Below the pieces are notes generated by a model. That model was not told the DNA's origin. It worked only from the letters and a program-made list of their open reading frames with translations, and searched no databases. Shown piece by piece: positions 53,556 through 62,120 of a stretch of DNA of 64,000 bases. The stretch comes from CAZMVY01 sp964653435 (GTDB lineage: Bacteria > Planctomycetota > Phycisphaerae > UBA1845 > PWPN01): positions 11,023 to 75,022 of the forward strand of contig CAZZFA010000011.1 of assembly GCA_964653435.1 (NCBI GenBank). The letters run 5' to 3'. The number at the start of each line of letters is the position of its first letter. Positions within the stretch are counted from its first letter, which is position 1. The translations under genes and the position numbers were made by a program.

Positions 53556-55289
53556 ATGCATCCCGCGTCGCCCCTGTGGGGCTTCATGGTCGTCCTGGTA
53601 AGGCTCGCATTCGCGGCGTCCGCCGCGGACGCCGTCCGGCCGCCGCTCCGTCTGACGTCCGGCGACGTCGAAGTCCTCGCCGCGCCAACCACGGCGGACC
53701 TTGACGTCACCTGCATCGAGCGGACCCCGCGATACGATTACGATGCCCCCAAGAACAACCCCGCTCCCGGAGACGTCGTTACGTTCTCCGGACACGTTCG
53801 CAACACCGGCGCGGTCACCGTGTCCGCGGATTACCGATGGGACCTCGACGGGGCGCCGGTCGCCGGAGGCACGCTCACAAGCGTGCCCCCGGGTCAGGAG
53901 CGCGTAGTCTCCTGGCCGTGGACCTGGCAGTCCGGCAACCACCGCATCCGGCTTACCGTCGATCCGAACAACGTCATCACCGAAACGAGCGAGGTGAACA
54001 ACTCCATCGAGGACCGCACGAACGCGATCATCGTCGGGTTCTGGGTCGAGCAGTCGGTGTACAACTACTTCCGCAGCTATCAGTCTCAACTGGCCGGGGT
54101 CGGATCCGTATCCTGGGAGGATTGGGCCCAGCGGCAGATGCGGTTCTGGAACCAGTTCTGCGAGAACGCGGTCTATCCGACGACGCCCGACGGCGTGCTG
54201 GATCGGGTCCGCATCGACAAGATCGTCATCGTGCCCGACGGCGCGCTTCCGCTCCACGGGGGCCTGCCGACGAACCACCCCGATCTGTCGGACAAGACAG
54301 TCGATCTGATGTGGGGCTTCCCGGCCTCGCTGCTGAGCGGGGGCATGTACAACGACCACACGAGCGTCTCCATGACCAACCCCTTCTACTACGAAGGTTC
54401 GCTGCTGCACGAACTCGGGCACGCCCGCTACCTCATCGACACCTACGGCCTCGACGTACACAACACCGTCGCCTGCTGCGGCGGCTACGACTCCGTGCAG
54501 ATCTACGAGGGCCCCACGTACGTCGGCGGCAGCGCGTACATGCCGTACATCGCCTTCGGAGAGGTCCTCTACTACAACAAGTACGGCAAGATGATGTCCG
54601 GCGGGTACGATCAGGGATGGTCGGAGTACGACGCCGGCGCCCTGAACCGGATCGCCGGCCGGCGGGCGACCTGCGGCAACTACAACGCCCCCTGCAACAT
54701 CGGCGAGTTCCTCCAGAACCTGCCCGCGAACAACCACATCCGCTTCACCGACCAGTACGGCCGGCCCCGACCGGGCGCCGACGTGCGCGTGTACCGGGCC
54801 GCCGCGGGACCCGGCTGGTACGGCAAGACCTTCGACAACACGCCGGACCTTTTCTTCACGACGGACGGCGACGGCTACGCGCACATGCCCCGCAACCCGT
54901 TCAGCGGCGGGGCGGTCCAGAACACCTATGGCATCGCCAACGGCGTCATGATCCTGCGGATCGCGCACAGCGGGCAGGTCTGGTACCGATTCCAGGAGGT
55001 CACCGATTTCAACATCGAGTACTGGCGCGGCAATACGCAGGATGCGTATTACACCCTCAGCGTGCCCGGGCAGAACGACAACTACCGCACGGACTTCGAC
55101 AAGGACGGCGATGTGGACCTGGCCGACTTCGGGCGGTTCCAGACGTGTTTCAACGGCCCCAACCGGCCGCCGGCGAGAACGAACTGCGGCGAGGCCGACC
55201 TCGACGGCGACGGCGACGTGGACGTGGCCGATTTCGGCGCCTTCCAGAGTTGTTTCAACGGGCCGAACCGCCCGCCCGCCTGCCCGTAG
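53556..55289 (+). CDS. Secreted metallopeptidase-like protein with GPNRPP tail
   Basis: The 577-residue protein has a signal peptide (VVLVRLAFAASAADA) and GGAGG upstream. A CARDB-like domain (PAPGDVVTFSGHVRNTG, residues 69-150) is followed by a peptidase-like domain with H285-E-L-G-H289-A-R-Y-L-I-D295. The HExxH and Asp are kept, but the Gly of the metzincin turn is Tyr, so activity is uncertain. A regulatory-like domain (FTDQYGRPRPGADVRVY) and the double repeat follow. It is a shorter paralogue of the preceding protein, lacking the propeller and Fn3 part. It follows 169 bases after that gene on the same strand. Confidence 0.86.
   Translation: MHPASPLWGFMVVLVRLAFAASAADAVRPPLRLTSGDVEVLAAPTTADLDVTCIERTPRYDYDAPKNNPAPGDVVTFSGHVRNTGAVTVSADYRWDLDGAPVAGGTLTSVPPGQERVVSWPWTWQSGNHRIRLTVDPNNVITETSEVNNSIEDRTNAIIVGFWVEQSVYNYFRSYQSQLAGVGSVSWEDWAQRQMRFWNQFCENAVYPTTPDGVLDRVRIDKIVIVPDGALPLHGGLPTNHPDLSDKTVDLMWGFPASLLSGGMYNDHTSVSMTNPFYYEGSLLHELGHARYLIDTYGLDVHNTVACCGGYDSVQIYEGPTYVGGSAYMPYIAFGEVLYYNKYGKMMSGGYDQGWSEYDAGALNRIAGRRATCGNYNAPCNIGEFLQNLPANNHIRFTDQYGRPRPGADVRVYRAAAGPGWYGKTFDNTPDLFFTTDGDGYAHMPRNPFSGGAVQNTYGIANGVMILRIAHSGQVWYRFQEVTDFNIEYWRGNTQDAYYTLSVPGQNDNYRTDFDKDGDVDLADFGRFQTCFNGPNRPPARTNCGEADLDGDGDVDVADFGAFQSCFNGPNRPPACP
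55086..55289 (+). repeat. GPNRPP double-repeat tail, copy 6
   Basis: Units DFDKDGDVDLADFGRFQTC and DLDGDGDVDVADFGAFQSC, each with FNGPNRPP; the linker has NCGE and the end is PPACP. Confidence 0.88.
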
Positions 55290-55360
55290 AGGGCCGGACG
55301 CGGCGCGCCCGCCCCGGAGCCGATTTGCGTCCCTGCCCCGGACGCGATACTCGTACCCGC

Positions 55361-56755
55361 ATGGACAGACTGGCCCATTACCTCGACGTGGCCGAATCCG
55401 CCGAAACGCTCCGGCAACTCGCCGCCGAACTGGGCGTCTCGGAGTTCGCGCAGGTCCGCAACCTGGAGTACGTGTTCTCGCCCTGGGAAATCTACCCGCT
55501 CGCCCCGCGGATCACCCCGCCGCTCGAGCGCATCGTGGCCTTCGCCGTGGACATGGACGGCACCAGCACCACGACCGAGCCGCTCGCGCTGCACGCGCTG
55601 GAGTACATGGTCCGTCGCCTGACCGGTCGGATGACCACGGCCCGGTGGCGCGGCCTCGATCCCGTCCGCGATCATCCGTACGTGATCGGCAACAGCAACT
55701 TCCGCCACACCGAGTTCCTCGTCCAGCGGTACCACGATCACCTGAACCCGGAGGCATTCCGGCAGGCGTTCTTCGAGGCCCTCGCCTGGACGCTGGCAAA
55801 CATGACCGACCCGCAGCGACGGCGGGACATCGCGCAGAACGCCCGCAACTGCGGCCTCGGCGAGATGCTCGCGGACCCGGCGTTTCAAACACTGGTGAAG
55901 GAGGAGAAGATCGACGAAGCCAATGCCGCCGGCCTCGTGACGCCGTTTCTCGAACGGTACGGACCGGCGTTCCACTGGGACCACCTCAGCGCGCTGGTCA
56001 GCGCGGCCCTCGACATCTACTACATGCGCTACCACGCGATCCTGCGGCGGATCGAGCAGGGCGAGGGCGAGCGTCTCAGCCGGGAACTCCTCGGCGAGGC
56101 GGGCCGGCGGCTCGTCGAACCGATGCCGGGCTACGACGTGTTCGTCCCGCTCATCAAGGGCTGGCTCGGGCCGGAGATCGACGCGCTCTATGAGCTGCTG
56201 CGGGCAGAGCTTGCGCATCCGGGGCCGGCGCATTCCGCGGCCGCACCGGATGCCGTCCGGACGCGCCTCGTGCGGCTGGCCGGGCAGTTCCGGCGGGAGC
56301 CGGCGAGGCTCGGACTCGTGACCGCGTCGATCGCGTATGAGACGCACGCGGTAATGAAGGAAGTCGTCCGCGTCATGGCGGAACGCGTGGGGAACTGGCC
56401 GGTGCCCGCCGCGTGCCGCGACCGCATCCTCGCGCATCTGGCCGACTATCGCGCGGTCTTCGACGGGTTCATCTGCGCCTCGGACGCGTGCGAGCCGCGC
56501 CTCAAACCCCACCGCGACCTGTACAGCCTCGCGCTCTACCAGATGTCGATCCCGAAGGCCCAGTATCGGTACTGCGTCGGGCTCGAGGACACGGAGCCCG
56601 GCATCATCTCGCTGCGGGCGGCGGGGATCGGCTGTGCGATCGCGCTGCCGAATCGCGATACCCGCCGGCAGGACTACTCCGCCGCCGTCGAGGTCATCCA
56701 CGGCGGATTGCCGGAACTGATCCTCGGGCACAACCTCCTTCTGGCGGAGCGGTAA
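55361..56755 (+). CDS. HAD-superfamily protein with expanded cap, beta-phosphoglucomutase-like
   Basis: The 464-residue protein has all HAD motifs: VDMDGTST with Asp64 and Asp66, LVTASIAY with Thr321, LKPHRDLY with Lys382, and LEDTEPGI with Glu409/Asp410. The order and the final motif match the beta-phosphoglucomutase/phosphatase branch. The cap between motifs I and II spans about 235 residues, whereas beta-phosphoglucomutase has about 75. It is predicted helical. The ATG at 55361 is set by the sequence start before VAESAETLRQLAAELG. The stop is 14 bases before the GH65 ATG, so an operon is near certain. The role is probably mutase or phosphatase on the sugar phosphate made by GH65. Confidence 0.82.
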   Translation: MDRLAHYLDVAESAETLRQLAAELGVSEFAQVRNLEYVFSPWEIYPLAPRITPPLERIVAFAVDMDGTSTTTEPLALHALEYMVRRLTGRMTTARWRGLDPVRDHPYVIGNSNFRHTEFLVQRYHDHLNPEAFRQAFFEALAWTLANMTDPQRRRDIAQNARNCGLGEMLADPAFQTLVKEEKIDEANAAGLVTPFLERYGPAFHWDHLSALVSAALDIYYMRYHAILRRIEQGEGERLSRELLGEAGRRLVEPMPGYDVFVPLIKGWLGPEIDALYELLRAELAHPGPAHSAAAPDAVRTRLVRLAGQFRREPARLGLVTASIAYETHAVMKEVVRVMAERVGNWPVPAACRDRILAHLADYRAVFDGFICASDACEPRLKPHRDLYSLALYQMSIPKAQYRYCVGLEDTEPGIISLRAAGIGCAIALPNRDTRRQDYSAAVEVIHGGLPELILGHNLLLAER

Positions 56756-56769
56756 CAAAGGATTCGGCC

Positions 56770-59085
56770 ATGACTGCGATCGATACCTGGGTGATCACCA
56801 ACACGCGGCATGACCCGCATTCGCTGGGCCAGCACAACAGCGTCTTCACGATCTCCAACGGCTACCTGGGCCTCAAGGGCAACCTCTGCGAGGACCGCGA
56901 CGGATACTGCCCCGTCACGCTGATCCACGGCGTCTATGACGAGCTGGACATGTTCGGGCAGATCCGCTGCTCGAACCAGGAACGCCGCTACCTGGACCCC
57001 CGGTACTTCGACGCGGCGGGCAGGAGCCCGGCCGTCGCGAATCTGCCGAATCCGCTGTTCGTTCGTGTATTCGTGGGAGACGAAGAGATATCGCTGGGCC
57101 GCGGCGAGGTGAGCGACTTCCACCAGATGCTCTTCCTGCGGAACGGTGTGTACGTCTACGAGTTCAAGTACCGGGACCGATGCGGGCGCGTTACATGGAT
57201 CCGGATGAGCCGGCTGGCCTCGATGGCACATCCGCACCGCGTTTTCATGCAGTACGCGGTGACCGCCATCGGCCATGACGCCCCCGTTCGGATCCGCAGC
57301 GGCATCGACGCCGACGTGTACTCGAACACAACGCGGGAGCGGCAGTTCACGGTGCTCGGCGCGGAGGCCGATGCGTCGGGCCGATGCGTCCTCCGGGCGC
57401 GGACGCCGGCGCGGGGACATGACGTCCATCTCGGCGTGGTCAACGTGCCGCGCCGGCCCGAGCTTGTCCGGTCCGCCCGGCCCGTTATCGAGCACGACGC
57501 CGTCTACACGGAGTTCGAGTTCACGCCCGCGCCCGGCGAGGCGATTACGATCGACCGGTTCATCGCGTTGACATGCTCGGAAGATGCACGCCACGGCCTG
57601 CGGCCGTCGCTTGCCCGGGAGCTGGCCGCCGCCGTCGCCGGCGGGTTTCAGCCGGCGTGCGAGGAAAACGCCGCACAATGGGAGGAATTGTGGCGGCGCG
57701 CCGACGTGCAGATCGACGGCGATGAGCGGGCGCAGCGGTACCTGCGGTTCTGCCTGTTTCACCTGCTCCAGGCGGCGCCCCGTTTCACCGACCGGCTCAG
57801 CGTGCCCGTCAAGCTGCTCACGGGCGAGTACTACCAGGGCAACACGTTCTACGACACCGACCTGTACATCGAGCCGTTCTACCTCTTCACATTCCCGATG
57901 CTCGCCCGCACGTGCCTCACCTGGCGGTGGCATGGTCTGGAGCCGGGACGGGAGATTGCCAGGGACCTCGGGTACGAGGGCGCGAAGTTCGCGTGGCAGG
58001 CCGGGCCGCGCGGCGAGGAGTGCCTGGGCAAGTGGTGGCGGTTCACGCATACGAACATCCACATCAACGGCGACGTGGCGTACAGCCTGATGCAATACTA
58101 CCGGGCGACGCGCGACGAGGCATTCCTGCAGAATCAGGGGCTTGATATCCTCATCGAGACGGCGCGCTTCTATGCCTCGCGGGCGGTCTACGATGCGAGC
58201 CGCGACGCATACGACCTCCGCGACGTGGCCGGGCCGGACGAGGGGCATTGTGAGAGCACGAACAACTTCTACACGAACTACCTCGCGATCCGGAACCTCC
58301 GGTGGGCGGCCGAGACCGTCGGGCGACTTACGCACGCCGCCCCCGACGCGTATGCGGCGGCCGTCAGGCGGCTTGATCTCAAGCCGGACGAACCGGCGCG
58401 GTGGCTCCACGTCGCGGAGCGGCTGACGCTCCTGTTCGACCCGCGGACGAAGATCTACGAACAGTGCGAGGGGTTCTACCGGCTCAAGCCCGTGCCGCCG
58501 GACCTGCTGGCGAACCGCAAGGCGTGGTTCGAGACGGTCTTTCCGTACCAGGCGCTGAACCAGCCGGACGTGGTGATGGCGCTCGTGCTGTTCCGCGACG
58601 AGTTCGACGCCGACGTGCGGCGGGCCAACTGGCAGTTCTACAAGGACAAGAGCATGAACTTCTCGTCGATGAGCTTCGTGATCAACTCGATCATGGCGGC
58701 CGACATGGGCGAGATGGCGGAGGCGTATCGTCATTTCCTGATCTCGGCCGGGCAGGACCTCGATGAGGACCTCACCGGGCGCAAGGACACATACGCCGGG
58801 CTGCACGGCACGGCGGCGGGTGGGGCGTGGATGGCAGCCGTCTTCGGCTTCGCCGGAGTGCATCTGTCGGAAACCGGCCTGCAGATCAACCCGAATCTGC
58901 CGCCGGAGTGGACGGGGCTGCGGTTCGGTCTGGCGTTGCGGGGGCGATGGGTGAGCATCGAGATCGACCACGAGACGGTCTCGCTGACGGCGACGGAACG
59001 GCTGGCCGGGCTGACGCTGAGCGTCGCGGGGCAAGCGGTGAGCCTGGAGGCGGGCAGGACCGTGATGGCGCGATACCGCGCGTAG
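56770..59085 (+). CDS. GH65-family enzyme, divergent member
   Basis: The 771-residue protein has the GH65 layout: N-terminal sandwich (HNSVFTISNGYLGLKGNL), barrel (NTFYDTDLYIEPFYLFTFP) and general acid Glu491 in AGPDEGHCESTNN. The phosphate-binding signature differs from the other GH65 in the window: KQADV is replaced by LNQPDV, and the HDSSLS motif by MNFSSMS, so the usual Lys and His are absent. Binding of phosphate may be altered, or the enzyme may be a hydrolase or use another acceptor. The preceding gene is a HAD protein, so a phosphorylated product is still likely. It is cytosolic, as no signal peptide is seen. Confidence 0.88.
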   Translation: MTAIDTWVITNTRHDPHSLGQHNSVFTISNGYLGLKGNLCEDRDGYCPVTLIHGVYDELDMFGQIRCSNQERRYLDPRYFDAAGRSPAVANLPNPLFVRVFVGDEEISLGRGEVSDFHQMLFLRNGVYVYEFKYRDRCGRVTWIRMSRLASMAHPHRVFMQYAVTAIGHDAPVRIRSGIDADVYSNTTRERQFTVLGAEADASGRCVLRARTPARGHDVHLGVVNVPRRPELVRSARPVIEHDAVYTEFEFTPAPGEAITIDRFIALTCSEDARHGLRPSLARELAAAVAGGFQPACEENAAQWEELWRRADVQIDGDERAQRYLRFCLFHLLQAAPRFTDRLSVPVKLLTGEYYQGNTFYDTDLYIEPFYLFTFPMLARTCLTWRWHGLEPGREIARDLGYEGAKFAWQAGPRGEECLGKWWRFTHTNIHINGDVAYSLMQYYRATRDEAFLQNQGLDILIETARFYASRAVYDASRDAYDLRDVAGPDEGHCESTNNFYTNYLAIRNLRWAAETVGRLTHAAPDAYAAAVRRLDLKPDEPARWLHVAERLTLLFDPRTKIYEQCEGFYRLKPVPPDLLANRKAWFETVFPYQALNQPDVVMALVLFRDEFDADVRRANWQFYKDKSMNFSSMSFVINSIMAADMGEMAEAYRHFLISAGQDLDEDLTGRKDTYAGLHGTAAGGAWMAAVFGFAGVHLSETGLQINPNLPPEWTGLRFGLALRGRWVSIEIDHETVSLTATERLAGLTLSVAGQAVSLEAGRTVMARYRA

Positions 59086-59356
59086 TAGGTGGCGCGTCTT
59101 GGCGCGACCTGCGGCCGCAACACCTTGTTTTCCTCACAAGACGTTCTCGTGAGGTATGAGACCCTTCGCGTCGCTGTGCTCTGGTCAGGATGACATGCGG
59201 CGCGTGCCGCCATTCTGAGCAGAGCGCAGCGCCGCGAAGAATCTGGCTTCCGATTTGCGGCCGGCTGACCGAGCGAAGCGAACTGGACGGCGTTGCACAG
59301 GCGTCGCCAAGGCCGTACGCCTGTTTCCTCGCTCCGCTCGCTTGACGTTTCGCAGC

Positions 59357-59440
59357 GTTACCTGCGAGGACTGCGTGGGCGATGTCGTAACAGGTGGGTG
59401 AACCCGCCGCTGAAGCGGCAGAACCACCCACGCTCGCTCG
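59357..59440. repeat. Palindromic repeat, left copy
   Basis: It is imperfectly matched by 61768-61855. A 29-base core (59391-59419) is identical and contains the perfect hairpin GCCGCT-GA-AGCGGC preceded by GGTGGGT-GA-ACCCGCC, which has one wobble pair. Confidence 0.75.
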
Positions 59441-59533
59441 CAGTCGCGGAGGCAGTCCGCGCTCGCGTTGGGCGCTGCCGGAGCCGATGTGTAGCTCCGC
59501 GCCGGCGCCGAAGGGGGCGCGTCGAAGGCGGTC

Positions 59534-59562
59534 TTGCGGTACTCCGGCCTCCACGGTATAGT
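59534..59562 (+). promoter_or_regulatory. Candidate promoter of the glycine-rich protein gene
   Basis: TTGCGG (59534-59539), 17 bases and TATAGT (59557-59562). It gives a leader of about 140 bases. Confidence 0.35.
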
Positions 59563-59712
59563 GTTTGTGAACTGTTCTCGGCGTGTGCGGTGCATTTCTT
59601 GGGCGCGACGAGGACGTGAGGGAAATGGGCGACGCGCTTGAGGGCAAAGCGTGCTCGTCGGCCTTGGGCCAGCATCAGTTTGGAGCCCTGTCTGAGACAA
59701 AGGAGACGAACC

Positions 59713-61518
59713 ATGAGTAAGAGGACGAATTTGTTGAGGCGAGCCCGCATGGGGCCAAGTTCGGGCGGCGAGGCCCTCGCGGAGGAGCATCGGCGTTCGC
59801 GTAGCCGAACGCTATGGGTCGTATCGGCGTTTGTGGGTATCGGCGTGGGCGGCCTCGCCCGCGCCGGGGCCGCCCCGCCTGTGATGCTTTCAGGTGACCT
59901 GTCTGGGTCCTTCACGTATTACAATCGTAGCGTGGTTACGGTGGGCCCCGTGACGCTTACCGGCAATGTGAGCATAACTGTCTACGGGGGATCCATTTCT
60001 TTCTATCACCCAGTGTCATGCAGACGTTTGGATGGGCGCGCCTGGGACGGGCCCGACGGCAGGGACGGCGAGACCGGCGTTGGTGGCTTGGCTGAAACGC
60101 CGGGGCAGCCGGGTTCTAACGGATACGACCTCACACTTACGACGCGCCAAAATGGCGGCGTCCGCGGGGGCGTTAGCATAGGGGCTCCGGTTACCCTCGC
60201 GGGCGGACGCGGCGGTAACGGAGGCAAAGGCACGGATGCCTGGGACGACTACGATGCGCAGGTAACTTGGGCGGCCCACAACGGAGCGCCTGGAGCTCCG
60301 GGCGGGTCCGGTGGAACACTGAGAATAACCGCCTGTTATGACATTGCGATTGGTGCGGCGGTCGCTGTCGACGGGGGGGCAGGCGGCGCAGGAGGGGCTG
60401 GCGGTAAGCCGTCGTCGGAAACGCACGAGGGGCCCAATCACACGGCAGGCGCCGGTGCCAGCGCCGGGGCCGGCGGCTCGGCGGGGGCAATCGCAATCGC
60501 GCAGGTCGACGCATACCCGACCAGCGTTGTCCATATCTCGTCGGGTGTGACCCTGAGCGCCCGTGGGGGTGATGGAGGGGACGGTGGGGCCGGGGGGGGG
60601 GACTGGGCCGGCGGACGCCGGGTGGCAGACGCGGGATGCTCCGGCGAAAGGGGCGGTGCGGGTGGAATCGGCGGGTTCGGATCAACTATTAGTATCTCCG
60701 GGTCGCTCGTCTGGAGTGACGCGGCGTTCGTCACTACGGGCGGCAGAGGCGGCAGCGGCGGCTGGGCCAGCGACTCCAGCGGTGAATGGCCCGGGCATGA
60801 CTGGTCCGGCGCCTGGATCATGCTGACGCCCGGCGCGGGCCGGCTGGGCGGCCCTCCGGCACCGGGCGGTCAGGGCGGAAGCGTGAGCATTCAGGCGTCG
60901 GCAGACGCATCCGTAGGCACGCAATACATTGGGGGCAGTTTTGACATGAGCGGCGGAGCGGGTGGCTCGGCAGGTAACTCCGGGCACTCCGGAGGCGGCG
61001 ACACGATGGGTTGGAACTGGCATGACGGAACCAATGGGCTGGCGGGCCAGGGCGGCGGGGCGGGTGGCTTCTTGGAGATCCTTTGCGGAGATGAGGCGCA
61101 CCTGACGCTCGGCGCCGCCGTAAAGAGCGACGGAGGCGCGGGCGGTCGCGGGGGCGACGGGGGTTGTTGCAGTGGACGGTGGAACTTCGATGGCCAAGAC
61201 TGGTTCTGGGAGGGTGGCGATCGGGGGGGCAACGGGGGCCTAGGTGCCGGGGGAGCGGGCGCTGGCGGGGCCGCCGTAAGTGCGAACCAGGGGCTCGTCG
61301 ATGTCACGGGGACTGTCCTCCAGCTCAACGGCGGGAGTGGAGGCGATGGCGGGGACGGCTGGTACCACGGTGGCCTGCCTGGCTTAGGCGGCGTTGCGGC
61401 GAGCGCCGACGGTTCGCTGACCGTGACGGGCGCGGTGGAGATCGGCCAAGCGGTGGTCGTCGACGTTACGCAGCACGACGGAGAGCCTGGCACAGCGCAC
61501 GAATACCCTCCTCCCTGA
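59713..61518 (+). CDS. Secreted glycine-rich repeat protein
   Basis: The 601-residue protein starts at an ATG with AAAGGAGA upstream and has a long basic N region, then a hydrophobic segment (TLWVVSAFVGIGVGGLARAG). The rest is dominated by GGxGG-type repeats (GGRGGNGGKG, GGAGGAGGAGG, ARGGDGGDGG) alternating with short beta-strands such as LRITACYDIAIGAAV, like other bacterial Gly-rich beta-solenoid proteins. It has no GPNRPP tail and no recognisable anchor. Many repeats have D or W in loops. The function is unknown; it is likely a surface or matrix protein. It is bracketed by the two copies of the palindromic repeat and abuts an insertion sequence. Confidence 0.75.
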   Translation: MSKRTNLLRRARMGPSSGGEALAEEHRRSRSRTLWVVSAFVGIGVGGLARAGAAPPVMLSGDLSGSFTYYNRSVVTVGPVTLTGNVSITVYGGSISFYHPVSCRRLDGRAWDGPDGRDGETGVGGLAETPGQPGSNGYDLTLTTRQNGGVRGGVSIGAPVTLAGGRGGNGGKGTDAWDDYDAQVTWAAHNGAPGAPGGSGGTLRITACYDIAIGAAVAVDGGAGGAGGAGGKPSSETHEGPNHTAGAGASAGAGGSAGAIAIAQVDAYPTSVVHISSGVTLSARGGDGGDGGAGGGDWAGGRRVADAGCSGERGGAGGIGGFGSTISISGSLVWSDAAFVTTGGRGGSGGWASDSSGEWPGHDWSGAWIMLTPGAGRLGGPPAPGGQGGSVSIQASADASVGTQYIGGSFDMSGGAGGSAGNSGHSGGGDTMGWNWHDGTNGLAGQGGGAGGFLEILCGDEAHLTLGAAVKSDGGAGGRGGDGGCCSGRWNFDGQDWFWEGGDRGGNGGLGAGGAGAGGAAVSANQGLVDVTGTVLQLNGGSGGDGGDGWYHGGLPGLGGVAASADGSLTVTGAVEIGQAVVVDVTQHDGEPGTAHEYPPP

Positions 61519-61942
61519 CGACGAGTTGCATGCCCGGTGCCGTCACATGGGTTCACGACGACCGGCGCGGTCGGTGCTCGGTAAACCGTGGCAACCGTTT
61601 CGGGAAACACGCGGCTACGGTCGGCGGATGGACGGGAGGGTGCAACGGGTAGGAACGACGGAACCTCCGAGCAGGGGGGTTCGGAGTCCGCCCCGCCCTT
61701 GATGTCACGCGGGCTGCTTCTGCAACTGCGAGGCGAGCACGCCGTGCCACGAGTTCTCGTTTGCGAAGTTACCTACGAGGACGGTGTGGGCGTACGCGCC
61801 CTCGTAGCAGGTGGGTGAACCCGCCGCTGAAGCGGCGCAACGACGCGCCCTCGCTCAAGATGACGGCGGCTGGCGCTCCTGTGTTGGGATTGCGGCCAGA
61901 GGGCACGCTACGCCGCGGAAAACGAGGAAGGAACGTGAAAGA
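61519..61942. other. Intergenic region with dispersed repeats
   Basis: No supported gene is present. The right copy of the palindromic repeat (61768-61855) and a segment from 61860 resembling 8440-8490 lie here, ending at the insertion-sequence boundary. Confidence 0.5.
61768..61855. repeat. Palindromic repeat, right copy
   Basis: It matches 59357-59440 with an identical 29-base core at 61808-61836. The two copies flank the glycine-rich gene in direct orientation. Confidence 0.75.
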
Positions 61943-62084
61943 CAGCGCTGATGAATAGGCGATTCTTCGCACTTCCGTGAGGGGCGGGAGGGGCCGGAAC
62001 CCGTTGACGGGGCTTGGGTTAGGGTGGGGAGAGGTTTTCCGGGTCGAGAACCGAAAGATTTTTTTCTTCGCGAGGGGTTCTTTC

Positions 62085-62117
62085 TTGACAAGATCGGATA
62101 AGTGGTGTATCTTATCC
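62085..62117 (+). promoter_or_regulatory. IS promoter overlapped by a palindromic operator
   Basis: TTGACA (62085-62090), 17 bases, TATCTT (62108-62113). GGATAAG (62096-62102) and CTTATCC (62111-62117) form a 7-bp inverted repeat covering the -10. The expected start (about 62120-62121) falls on the ATG of orfA, so the message may be leaderless. Confidence 0.55.
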
Positions 62118-62120
62118 GTT

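Larger units (their letters stand above)
59086..59712. other. Intergenic region rich in dispersed repeats
   Basis: It holds a CATTCTGAG-type element (59211-59243), the GTTACCT-to-CTCGCTC direct repeat (59357-59440) and a promoter candidate (59534-59562). Short open frames here lack support. Confidence 0.5.
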
